Shown one piece after another: positions 47,952 to 58,209 of a stretch of DNA of 64,000 bases. The first letter of the stretch is position 1; each line of letters opens with the position of its first letter. The stretch covers positions 12,320,744 through 12,384,743 of the forward strand of contig OX637393.1 of assembly GCA_951799425.1 (NCBI GenBank), given 5' to 3'. The translations under genes were made by a program, and so were the position numbers. A model generated the notes under the pieces. It ran no database searches. It had not been told where the DNA came from and saw nothing but the letters and a program-made list of their open reading frames with translations. Source of the DNA: Ilex aquifolium. Lineage: Eukaryota; Streptophyta; Magnoliopsida; Aquifoliales; Aquifoliaceae.

Positions 47952-50451
47952 TTAAATGACTTGGACATCCATATGCCTAAAATATTTCTTAGGAATAAGG
48001 CATAGAGGATTTTTCTTGTGGAAAATGATTCCAGGTGTCACATCAATGTCAATGTCTTCCTCCTTTATACCCACAGGCAGTTCCCAGTCAAATGAGTAAA
48101 CAAGGTTAGCTAGAGCAAGCTCTACGTTCACAACTCCAAGATGGATCCCAGGGCAACCTCTTCGGCCAGCACCAAATGGAATAAATTCGAAATGTTTTCC
48201 GTAGAAGTCAATAGAATCGCCCAAAAATCTCTCGGGCGAAAACTCTTCTGAATTTTCCCAGGATTCCGGATCTATTCCAATAGCCCATGCATTCACGAAA
48301 ACTTTCGTTTTGGGCGGAATTTCATACCCATTGATGTTGCAACTTTCGGTTGACTCATGAGGTACTAGCAAGGGAACTGGACTGTATAATCTCAGTGTCT
48401 CTTTCACCACTGCCTTGAGATAAGGAAGTTTTTGTAGATCGCTTTCATCAACAAAACTTTTGTCTCTAATTATGTTTCGAACTTCTTCTTGTGCTCTTTT
48501 CATAGCCCTCGGATTTTTCATTAGTCCCGTCATCGCCCAAACTGTGGTAGCAGCACTTGTGTCCGTCCCAGCGATAAATATATCCTGGCAAAATGACATA
48601 ACTAATTAGTTTTCAAATTTAACTTATCGGACATGGATATCAATCGGGCTGTGTCATATCATTTTCAGTTCGAATTATATCAACTTCAGGTTTTGTCATT
48701 ACGTTTGTCGTCGTGTTCGTGTCAATATTCATATTAGTACAAAATATTTGATTATAAATTTTCATACTGATGGCACCCTGAATATGTCCAAGGTTGAGCT
48801 CAACGGCTCACGTCATGCTATCTTAGGTCGGGAAATCAGTTCACTTAAGTCGTCTATAAACCTCGACTTCAGACCTCAATCTCCCTGTATCTGCATCTCA
48901 AATAAGGCAGCACGGAAGACAGCTGACTTCCACCAAACATTACTGCGTTAACAACCATCACTTATCTAGGCATGAGAATCGTAACCGATCCAGCGCTCTC
49001 CTCAACTGTTGCAGAATAATAGCAACCGTTACAAGAAAGAGCAAGGATCACGCCTAAGATTAAGCGAGGCTCGAGGCCATCTATAAATAAGGGGCATAAC
49101 CCCTAGAGAAACAACAAGTAATTGTAGCCTCACTCAACTACTCTGTGTAAAATCTCCCATTATCAATACATTCCCTAGGAGCAAGAAACTCCTTTGAGAG
49201 TGGATTAGCCGAGCTCCCGAGCTGGTGAACCACTATAAATCTTCTGTGTGATAATCTCATTCTCCTGATCCAATTCTCAAGAGTCTTGGAGCTCAGACTG
49301 AACTATTCAGTACACATCAAATCCATAATTCTGCTATGTCGTGCTATAAGCATCATCATATACAATACTAAATAGAAAAAGGAAAAAAAACACTCATTTT
49401 CTTCTTTTAGTACCATCCAAATGACTTATTCGTGTCAAAAACTATCCTGATTTATTTATTATCCATTTTATCCGGTTGTGTTGTTTTCAACATTGTGTCA
49501 TATTTATGCTAATGCGTACAATTGATATTCCTTTTAAGAAGAAACATTACGTACCATGAGGACAGCTTTAATGTGATCGAACATGATATCAATGGCAAGT
49601 GTGTTATCCTTCTTGAGATGGAGTAACACATCAGTAATATCCTCTTGGCCGGAATTGTCCCTCTTTTCATCAAGGTGGTCATCAATAATTTCTTGGTAGA
49701 ACAAGTCAAGTTCCTTGAAAACCTTTTCAATCCTACTTGACATGCCTGTGAATTTATTAACCCAACTCATAAAAGGAAAGTGGTCCGACACAAAATTGCT
49801 TCCTAGAAGAACCATAGCTTCATCAAGGAGGCTATGAAATCTACTTCTCTCACGACCCTCATCATCATATCTTCTTCCAAAAGCAATTCTACAAATAATC
49901 GCAATGGTGAGAGAAAACGTTATTTCACCCAAATTGATGAGTTTAGATTCTTTAGAAGCAGAAGTAGAAGCAACAATTTTTTCGATCATTCGGGAAACTT
50001 CATGTTCCCGAATGGAACGAAAAGATTGAACCCTCTTCAAGTTGAAAAGGTGAAGAACACAAATCTTTCTGAGCTCTCTCCAGTGATCACTGTATGGCGC
50101 GAAAGTGATGTCTAAGCCATTGTAAGAGAGCTTTTGCTGGCCGAGCAGCGAAGGCCGGCTAGAGAATACGAGATCATGGGTTTTCAAGACTTCTTTGGCC
50201 ATCTTTGCAGAAGAGACCACGAGGGTCGGCTTGAAACCGAGTTGAAGGGTCATGAGAGGGCCGTATTTTTTGGAGAGTCGCCATAGGTAGTGGTGTGGAT
50301 TTGGGTTACTCATGAGTTGGTGTAAGTTTCCGATGAAGGGAAGACCTGGAGGACCTGGTGGAAGAAGGTTGACTCTTCCAAGTTGTTTTTTGTATTTCTG
50401 CATGAGAAAGAAGAGGATAGGGAGACAGAAAAGAAAGAGAAGCAAAGCCAT
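47952..50451 (-). CDS. Cytochrome P450, CYP71 clan (CYP83/CYP71-like)
   Basis: Two exons, 50451-49555 (299 codons) and 48584-47952 (210 residues plus stop), give a 509-residue protein, normal for the family. The single intron is phase 0, with donor ATG|GTACGT and acceptor TTTTGCCAG, at the position shared by many CYP71-clan genes. Residues 1-20 are a hydrophobic ER anchor, then a proline-rich hinge LLPPGPPGLPFIGNL. Conserved motifs are complete: C-helix WRELRK, I-helix AGTDTSAAT (304-312), K-helix ETLR (361-364), PERF (416-419) and heme loop FGAGRRGCPG (437-446 approx.) with the Cys ligand at about 443. Such enzymes use O2 and NADPH-P450 reductase electrons to oxidise small metabolites at the ER. 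The substrate cannot be read from sequence. The start was chosen at MALLLFLF because the upstream in-frame Met lies 5' of the TATA box. Confidence 0.93.
48585..49554 (-). other. P450 intron with a gypsy solo-LTR insertion
   Basis: The 970-bp phase-0 intron is filled mostly by the insertion at about 48768-49355. Flanking parts (TCGTGTTCGTGTCAATATTC near 48711; ATCCGGTTGTGTTGTTTTC near 49472) look like the hAT-type repeat seen elsewhere here, so the LTR may have landed in an older insertion. Confidence 0.7.
48768..49355 (+). mobile_element. Solo LTR related to the gag-only element, inside the P450 intron
   Basis: Starts TGATGGCACCCTG, like TGATGATACC of the young element. It shares with that LTR the block around 49176-49240 (TAGGAGCAAGAAACTCCTTT, GAGTGGATTAGCCGAGCTC, GGTGAACCACTATAAA). 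It lies opposite to P450 transcription. The right end is uncertain (a CATCA occurs at 49319 and again near 49350) and no exact target duplication was found. The divergence indicates a related but older family member. Confidence 0.65.
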
Positions 50452-50510
50452 TGTGGTGTGTGGAGTTAAAATGAACTTGTGATATGTATCTGAGGTGTGT
50501 GATGGTGTCT

Positions 50511-50517
50511 TTAAATA
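50511..50517 (-). promoter_or_regulatory. TATA box of the P450 gene
   Basis: TATTTAA on the minus strand (GTCTATTTAAAGAC) lies about 60 bases upstream of the chosen start codon, giving a short 5' leader of about 30 bases if transcription starts at the usual distance. Confidence 0.6.
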
Positions 50518-50539
50518 GACCACTCTCCCAAAAGGAAGG

Positions 50540-52041
50540 GAGAAAAACAAGTAAAGGAAAAAACTGACTTGATGAATATTACGGAAGGTAAATTATATTC
50601 ATAAAAAAAAAAAAAGATCAAACATTACAGGGACAACACAAGGGTGATGCACACATGACAGAATACATCCACCCAAAACAAAAGTATAACCAACGTATAA
50701 ACATCAACCAAGAATCTGGAACTCTAAAGGAAGTGCCAGCCTTGAGCTGGTATTTACAGTAGAATCAAGACTCAAAAGGAGACAAAGAAAGCACAAAGGC
50801 CTACTTGATGAATATTATCATTAAATAGATAGCGAGTTCTGATAAATATTAAAACTCACAGTTATATTAATGACAAATATAATAGATACATTATCAAGTC
50901 AAGTTTTTAACTCTTTGTAGCATTGCCCAAAACACATCTAATTTCCCAGTGCATGGATATGTACTTGGCAGATAGTCCTGAAGGAGGGTGGGGTTGGCAA
51001 TTTTAGACTCAACAGGTTGAGCTTGTTAGATCGGTTAAATTAAGAGATTGACACTAATTAATCAATCTAAATACGACTCAAATGCATTAAATACGGATTA
51101 TGCACGTGTACAAATCAGACAAAAACGAAACTAATTATAAATGAGTGAGGTCTAATTTGACTAAATTTTAATATTACACGAGTTTCATACAATATGAACC
51201 CAACATTAGACAACTATTGTTAACCTTAGGTTTGTGATCACAACTAGGTGGTTGAAAATTTTTCCTTTCAACATTTACTTTTGAACTTTATGCTTGAATT
51301 TGGTTTGTTGGATGATGTGCTGCGAACAGATTCTGTTCATCAAACTCAACCTAGATATAGTACATGAGATCCAACATGATTCGACCCAAGATAAAGATAA
51401 TTTAGATGAAAGTACCATTGTCAAAGAGTGGCCCTTTAATATCAAGGGGTCGCTCAAGTGACAGTAGTGATGAGTTGTTCAAATGTTCTGAATTTGAATA
51501 TTGACAATATCTTAGGGTCAGGTTGAGGGACTTATCCTTTATGAATACCCTAATCTCGGCGTGGATAGTCTGTCTCTAACTAGATTGGGAAGGGGATTAA
51601 TCGAGATAAACATAAACTGGTCTGAACACCTATGACCGTTGAACAAAAAAAAAAAAAAAAGACCCTTTTTGGAGCTCTCACGTATTAGTGGAATGCTGAA
51701 TTGGTCAAAAACTAAAATAAAAACCTAATAATATGACGGTAATATAAAAAAAAAAATTGGTCCCACTTTTATTAATTTAAAATGTATTAAGTATGTCAAT
51801 ATCACATTATTTGATTCATATTTTTATCTCTTTTTCCGTGAATCAATTGATTTTTTTTTTCAAATTAAATAGAAGTTATAATAAGGGTCGATTGGATTCC
51901 ATCCAATCAATTATGAGTTACCACATTTTCAATCCATTTTTTGTGATGGTTATGTTTGTTTGCCCCTCTCATCTATAAAAGGAATATACATAATAAGGGC
52001 CTAATCAATGTATGCACTCAATGTCATATTTGACCTAAGGC
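50540..52041. other. P450 upstream region, no gene seen
   Basis: The region is AT-rich with poly-A runs (50607-50619, 51645-51660). 51000-51200 contains worn words of the hAT-type repeat family (CAACAGGTTGAGC, TACACGAGTTTCATAC). No ORF is convincing. Confidence 0.4.
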
Positions 52042-53655
52042 ACTACAAGAAAAAAAGATTTTTATGGCGGTAAATTGCTGTCATAAAAGGTTTATTTGTC
52101 GTCACAAATATTTTTTGTAGTGGCATTGTTGCGGCATTGTCTCGCCATAATAAGTGTGGTCTCAAAAGGTTTTTACGGCAAGAACTGCCTGTCATAAATA
52201 GTATTTACGGCAGCAAGATCCTATCGTAAATAAGTTGTCACAAAAAATCTAACACTTTTACTTTTATCACGACGATAAAAGTACTGCCTCAAATACCACA
52301 TTTGGCTATCGTAAAAAATAGAATATTTTGTTGTGGCGGTTAATAAACTGTCGCAAAAAATATGAATTTTTTTCTATGTTAAATGAAATATATTTGCAAC
52401 GGCAACGATGCCGCCATAAAAAAAACAAAATTTTTTTTTTAATTATTATGGACTGTTGAATTTAAAAGTGCACATTCGTACAACTTTTTATTTATTTATT
52501 TTTTTGCAGGTGGAGGGGGAGGGGGTAAGGGTTGAACCCTTCACCTCAAGAAGACAAAATTTTCATAAGGTAAAAAGTACTATTGGACCAAAAACTCATT
52601 GGTATCCGTACAACTACCCAATTCAATATATAGATAAACACAAAAGTAAATATGACCAACATTTTCAAAAACATAACAATATTTTCATATAAAAAAAAAA
52701 AACAATCCCATGAGTTAAACAAAACGTAAAATATGCACTTTTTCAAAACATAACGATCCATGAGTATAATAAATTAATGCAAAAAGTTAAACATCCTTAC
52801 CGAATCATCTACTCTCTCAATAACATCTGAAAAAAAACATAAAACTATTGTTACTATACTGAAATGATATTTATATACATATATACGATAAAGAACTAAA
52901 AAAAATTAGAATATACATCAACAGAGGGTCACACAATATTTCTCTGAACGGTTTGTCCAATTATGTAAATGGTATATAAACGAGTCATATCGTATATATT
53001 TTTTCTAATTGGTTTTACCAATACCTGATTCGTTTATAATCGTATCGCGTCGATTCCACTCGTTTACTAAACAAGTGGCTTAATGAAGACTCAAACCCAC
53101 TAATTTTATGTTGTGTTAACGGGTCGTGTTATATTTTGACACCCCTAATTTTGATATAAAAAATTGACTTTGTAGAGTTTACTTTTTTTTTCTTTGAACT
53201 AGAAATTGTATTTTAATATAAAACTACGTAATTTTATAAAATATTACTTGTAACATGAAAAATAGTTGTAGCCAATACAAATATTTAGAGTTTTTCTTCT
53301 TTAAACTATAAATTGTTTTTAATCTAAAACAACATTTTAATGTTTCATGAAATATTATATACGACGGGAAAAATAGCTGACATAAATTTAAAAAATTCTT
53401 TTGAGTTTATAAAATATTATTTGCAGCAGGAAAAACAATTATCTCGAATACAAAATTTTCTTTTGAGTTTATGACAATATTTTACGGCAGGAAAAATAGC
53501 TGCCACAAATATTAACAAAATATTAATACAAACACGCTTTTTGTGTCGGCAAACATAACCATCATAAAAAATTGTCTCAAACACACTTTTTGTGATAGTA
53601 AATACAGTTGCCGTAAAAAATTTATCACAAAAAATCCTTATTCTGACGTACTTTG
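52042..53655. mobile_element. CACTA (En/Spm-like) non-autonomous remnant
   Basis: The left end CACTACAAGAAAAAAAGATT is a classical plant CACTA terminus. Subterminal repeats of the type TTTACGGCA-GAA-CTGCCGTAAA fill 52062-52420 (TATGGCGGTAAATTGCTGTC, TACGGCAAGAACTGCCTGTC and others) and 53355-53640 in the other orientation (TACGGCAGGAAAAATAGCTG). The right terminus is worn (about GTACGTCAGAATAAGGATTT on the minus strand), so its border is approximate. No transposase is present. Confidence 0.78.
52945..53147. mobile_element. Fragment of the hAT-type repeat family within the CACTA remnant
   Basis: Ends TTTTGACACCCCTA, as in the two better-preserved copies, and contains AACGGGTCGTGTTATATTTT and CTCGTTTACTAAACAAG. 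The left end is not clear. Confidence 0.5.
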
Positions 53656-53895
53656 ACTATATCTAGTTTAGAAAATTGATAGACCGTCCTCATTCAAGTT
53701 ATAAATCCACGTCAAATTTGAATTGATTGAAAGCAACACTTACCCAACAGTGTCCACATCAAAATTTGGATTCATTGTCTTTGTATTAGTTTGGTTACTG
53801 CTCTTGTCATTATTCGCTATTCTCACACCAAACTCTTTGCTTTTCATCATATTCAATCCCCTAATTTGTTTGTCTCTAAGAAGTCTACTTGTCTT

Positions 53896-54107
53896 TAGTC
53901 GGGAATGGCGGGATGGACGCTTTACTATAATGTCATTCTTTACTCTATTTTTTTTTATCGTCAGGAATGACGGAATGAGAGACTTCTTAGAAGGGCATTC
54001 TTTACTGCATTCATTTTTAAAGTCAGGAATGACGGGATGACCGCCTTATTAGAAGGACATCTTTTACTACATTCCTTCCTAACGTCAGGAATGACGGGAT
54101 GAAACTC
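53896..54107. repeat. Tandem repeat, unit ~61 bp, four copies
   Basis: GTCAGGAATGACGGGATGA-like cores occur at about 53899 (GGGAATGGCGGGATGG), 53961, 54022 and 54084, each followed by a variable stretch with CATTCTTTACT-like sequence. The rest of 53656-54247 shows no gene. Confidence 0.8.
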
Positions 54108-54480
54108 CTTCCTTGTTAAAGTGAGTGCCCCATATTAATGGGTCACTTCACTCACTTAAGAGATAGTTAACAAAGTCAGAGTAAAGATATAACAAAACTT
54201 TTAAGTTATAAATTACAATTTTAAGGTATAACTTCATTATTTTTTAAAAGAAAATTTGGAGGCCGGTCCCCCTATACGGATTTGTTTGAACTTAAGTCAA
54301 CTAAGAAAACTTATTTGTTATGAAGTCTATTTTTTTATCAATTTTACCATACTATTCCTTCCCTTTAGAAGTGAAGTAAAACTAAAAATTAAAAACTCAT
54401 AAATTTTAAGAATTTAACTAACTGTAAAATTTTTTATCTCTCATATCTATCTATATTCATATATATGTTAGGTCTCTCTT

Positions 54481-54486
<6 letters not shown>

Positions 54487-54521
<35 letters not shown>

Positions 54522-55160
54522 GTAACATTAAAAATAAAAAATAGTAACATTCAAATATAAAAAAAATATATCATTTAAACACAAAAAATAATACCATTTA
54601 AACACAAAAAAATAGTATCATTAAAAAATAAAAAATAGTAATATTGTATACTAATATTTGAAAAAATAATAGTAACATATTCAATAAAAAATAGTAACAT
54701 TTAATATTGATATTTTAGAAAAATAGTAATATTTAATATTAACATTAAAAATAAAAAATAGTAACATTCAAACACAAAAAATAATACAATTTAAACACAA
54801 AAAATAGTATCATTTAAACACAAAAACATAGTAATATTCAAAAAATAAAAAATAGTTACATTGTATATTAATATTTGAAAAAAAACAATAGTAACGTACT
54901 TAAAAAAAAATAGTAACATGTTTAATAAAAAATAATAACATGAAAAAAGGTAGTAACATGAACAAGCCCAACAAAATAGAAATAGTAACATGGAAAAATA
55001 TTTGTACCGGTACAACGTCATCTTCTTCACAAAAATACACAATCAACTAAATCGAAACCTCGCCGATCATCCAAAAAAGTAGAAACATGCGCAAAAAAAA
55101 AATAGTAACATGCGCAAAAAAAAGGTAATAACATGGTATTTCAAGAATTGAAAAAAATAG
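54487..55160. repeat. (CA)n tract and AAAAATAGTAACAT-rich array
   Basis: (CA)n at about 54487-54517 is followed by about 640 bp of short degenerate units, AAAAAATAGTAACATT and CATTTAAACACAAAAAATA, repeated over 20 times. It is probably slippage-grown DNA inside the inverted-repeat element. Confidence 0.8.
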
Positions 55161-55218
55161 TAACATGCTTTCGGGACATTTCGTCGAAATTTTTGGTGGG
55201 TGGGTTTGATGTTGTGGG

Positions 55219-55887
55219 TAGGCTTGTCAAAATCCGACACGATACGATTAACCAACACGAATTAAGCGGGTTTGGATGGTAAACGGGTTGATCTGCCAAA
55301 CACGTTTAATAATCGGGTCGTGTTCGGGTGAGACCTGTCAAACCGTTTATCACACGTTTACCTGTTTAAATAAAATTTATATAATAATAAATTAATAATT
55401 ATTTTAAAAAATTAGCCAGAAAAAAAAAGTAAAGAAATCAATACAAAAAAAAAAAAGTAAAATAGTAGTTCAAAGACAAAGGAGAGGAGATAAGGAGCAG
55501 TTCATGACAAAAAGCAAACTAACCCCTTTTGTTTTTATCCCACATCAGCAAATGAGGGGAGATAGGGAGGGATGCCTTGCCTATAAAAGGCAGTGGTCTC
55601 TTGTTTTTTTTTTTAGCCTTCAAGTCTGATTTTTATGTGAAATTTGACTAAAAATTCCTCTTTTTTGAGGTAAATACAATTAGCAATAAAAAAAAATGGT
55701 GCATTAAAATTTGTTGATATAATTTTTTTTAAAATTAAACGGGTTAAACGAGTCGTATCATGTTACCCATTTATTAAACGGGCCGTGTTCGTGTTGGAAT
55801 TTTTCATCCGTTTATTAAACGTGTCGTGTACGGGTTTACATGTTTTTCACCCATCACCGGTTTAACCCGACACGTTTGACACCCCTG
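55219..55887. mobile_element. Non-autonomous hAT-type element (669 bp)
   Basis: Inverted ends TAGGCTTGTCAAA and TTTGACACCCCTG are flanked by GTTGTGGG (55211-55218) and GCTGTGGG (55888-55895), an 8-bp duplication with one mismatch. The interior matches the copy at 31813-32352 at both sides (CGGGTCGTGTTCGGGTGA, AAATTAATAATTATT). It has no ORF and carries TCTATAAAAGG-like sequence by chance. Confidence 0.82.
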
Positions 55888-56345
55888 GCTGTGGGAGTAA
55901 CGGATAGGAGAGGTTTAGTGGGTTGTTGAGGGCGGTGGGTTGTTGATGGCGGTGGGTTGGGATTTTTAGATTGACGGTAACAATAGGCTATGAGACTTTG
56001 ATTTTTAGAAAGACAGAGATGGGAGCTTGTGAAGAGTTTGTTTAGGAATGAGAAGTTATATGGGGCGAAAGAGAGAGAGTGAGTTATGGAAAGATTGTGA
56101 CAGACAATTACTAGCGTAAAATCAGCCAAATATATCTTCCTTCCATATATATCTCAATGAATTTACTTTTATGGCTTTTCATAATTAAATAAAACTAACA
56201 CTGTTAGGGGTATTTTTGAGATTAAAAAAAAAAAATGGACTTAAGTATTCACATATAAGTTTAAAAACGGACTTACCCCCAAATGAGTTTCCTTACCGGA
56301 TTCAAGTCATTATAAGTCCATCTAAGAGGACTCAGTCCCAATTTT

Positions 56346-57142
56346 CACTGTTTTAAATGAAAATTTGGGCCAACTTGGCCCAGCTTACCAGCAACACTCA
56401 CGGGCTAGGGGCTGATATCAAGCCCGACCTACCCAACGTCACGGCGTAGAATTGGGCCCGCCAATGCCCTGCCCTGCCCGAAAAATGTTTGTCCCCATGG
56501 AAACCTTTTTTTTTTTTTTTTTCTTGACTTTTGAAAAAAATTTGGAAATTGTTTTCAACATCATTACAACTGAATTCATCGGATAACATTGGTGGAACAA
56601 TATGAAGTGGCATTGATTAATTTCAATCAATTGATTAACTTCATCATGATCCGATTTGGCTCATTATAAACTAATACTGTCAACTTTTGACTTAAACTTA
56701 AGTTTATTAATTTTCTTCCTGCCACCACATGGGAATAAACCCCTAATATAACGGGTGGCCCCCCCTAATAAAGAGGAATTGGTTGCAAGCTAATCTATAA
56801 TTATTCTTTTGATGTCATTTTCATTTTCTTATTTAATAAGCCATATAATTTTTAGTGAGATCTAAGTGAGAGGGGCCCTAAGCTAGTGGGGCCTACGCAT
56901 TTAAATAAGGCATTGCAAATCAACCTCTAGAAATAGATTGATCATCAAGTATAAGTTCTAAAAATTGTCAATTGACAGAAAAGGAAGGTAATTCTATCCT
57001 AAAAATAAGTTTGAGTTTTCTAACTCATTGATATGTCAATTGACATAGTCTAATAACATTATTATAATTATAACGGTTTAAATTTTTTCATTTGGATCAT
57101 AATAGCAACAGGTTAAGGATAAAAAAAAAAAAAAAAAAAAAC
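56346..57142. other. Intergenic DNA, no gene seen
   Basis: Contains poly-T at 56507-56522 and poly-A at 57120-57141. No other structure was recognised. Confidence 0.4.
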
Positions 57143-57316
57143 AATGCTACAAAACCCAAATGAAACCCAAAAAATTGTAACCCAAATACATATCATCTCT
57201 TAGATGAGTGGATCCCATCAATTTTTTTAGTGGGACCCACTCATCTCACACTCATCCAAGGGATGATATTCATTTGCGTTTTAATTTTTGAGTTTCATTT
57301 GGGTTATGTAGCATTT
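57143..57316. mobile_element. Small MITE with ~31-bp inverted ends
   Basis: AATGCTACAAAACCCAAATG at the left and CATTTGGGTTATGTAGCATT at the right are inverted copies that extend over about 31 bp. It is about 174 bp long, so a transcript would fold into one hairpin, and it lies about 0.9 kb upstream of the bHLH start. Confidence 0.82.
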
Positions 57317-57656
57317 TCCAAAAAATATTACTCTTAACTGAAAATATGCAAATTGTTTTTAATATCAACAACACTAAATTCATTGGGTGACATTTTTTTT
57401 TCTTTGAACAGTAGATACATGGGGAGGCGGGGTGGAACAGTTAAAAGTGAAATTAGAGATGAATAGATCAACTTCATGACGATCCAATGATCTTCTGATT
57501 TGGGTTAGCGTTTCTTATGATTGAACCATTTTAGACCAATTCGAGCAACTTCTTGACTTGGGTTAGCACAGGTTGTACTAGCAACTAAAATTTTAATTAA
57601 AAAAGAAAAATAATCTGATAGTAGAAGGAACGGTTATCTGGAGAGAGATTTACTCC

Positions 57657-57842
57657 AGAGAGAGAGAGAGAGAGAGTTGGATAAAAACCAGCCGTCACTT
57701 TGGGTACAAGTAGGGACTAAAACCCTAAATACAACCGTCGCCTCCTAATAAAAAGGAGTCAGTTACTACTTTATCTATCATTATTCACTTCATTACTCCC
57801 ATAACTTCTCCCACGCCCCATTTCTCTCTCTCTCTCTCTCTC
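57657..57842. repeat. GA and CT microsatellites in the bHLH promoter or leader
   Basis: (GA)n at 57657-57676 and (CT)n at about 57824-57842 precede the bHLH gene. CT-rich tracts near transcription starts are common in plants. I could not place a firm TATA box. Confidence 0.6.
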
Positions 57843-57907
57843 TAATTTGTAAGTTTGATAAGGTTCAGTAGAAGACAAGAGACTAGAGACGGTATCTTCT
57901 TGCTCAG

Positions 57908-57949
57908 GTATCTCTCTCATTGTCTTTGACTTAACAATCTGTCATATCT

Positions 57950-57980
<31 letters not shown>

Positions 57981-58203
57981 ATAGTTTGTCATTACACTAA
58001 CTTCTCTATCATGGGAAGTTGGGAACATTAGTTTTCTTTTCTTTTTTTGGCTGGGAGGAATATTAGTTTCTTGCTCTCTCCTCATCTATCCTTAAGTTTC
58101 ATGCATTTCTTTTTAAGTAAGTCTCATGCACTTCATGCTTCAACTTAAGGTTACTATACAGAACATGCACTAATAACCAAAGTTTTTCTTCCCACGTATA
58201 CAG
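57908..58203 (+). other. Possible 5'-UTR intron of the bHLH gene
   Basis: CTTGCTCAG|GTATCTC (57907/57908) and CACGTATACAG|TTCTCC (58203/58204) are good donor and acceptor sites, with a pyrimidine-rich interior. The acceptor lies six bases before the start codon. This is a prediction only. Confidence 0.45.
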
Positions 58204-58209
58204 TTCTCC

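Larger units (their letters stand above)
54248..56345. mobile_element. Inverted-repeat (MULE- or foldback-like) element
   Basis: The left end (from GAAAATTTGGAGGCCGGTCC) and the inverse of the right end (GAAAATTGGGACTGAGTCCT) align over roughly 100 bp, through GACTT or GAACTTAAGTC blocks and AAAAACTT/AAAACTC-like words. The interior has no ORF and is mostly AT-rich repeats. Related termini lie at 11045 and 23415. The superfamily is uncertain because I could not read a target duplication. Confidence 0.55.

Noticed and set aside
49509..49730. 73-codon minus frame near the P450 exon end
   Set aside because: A shifted frame of P450 exon 1 running into the intron.
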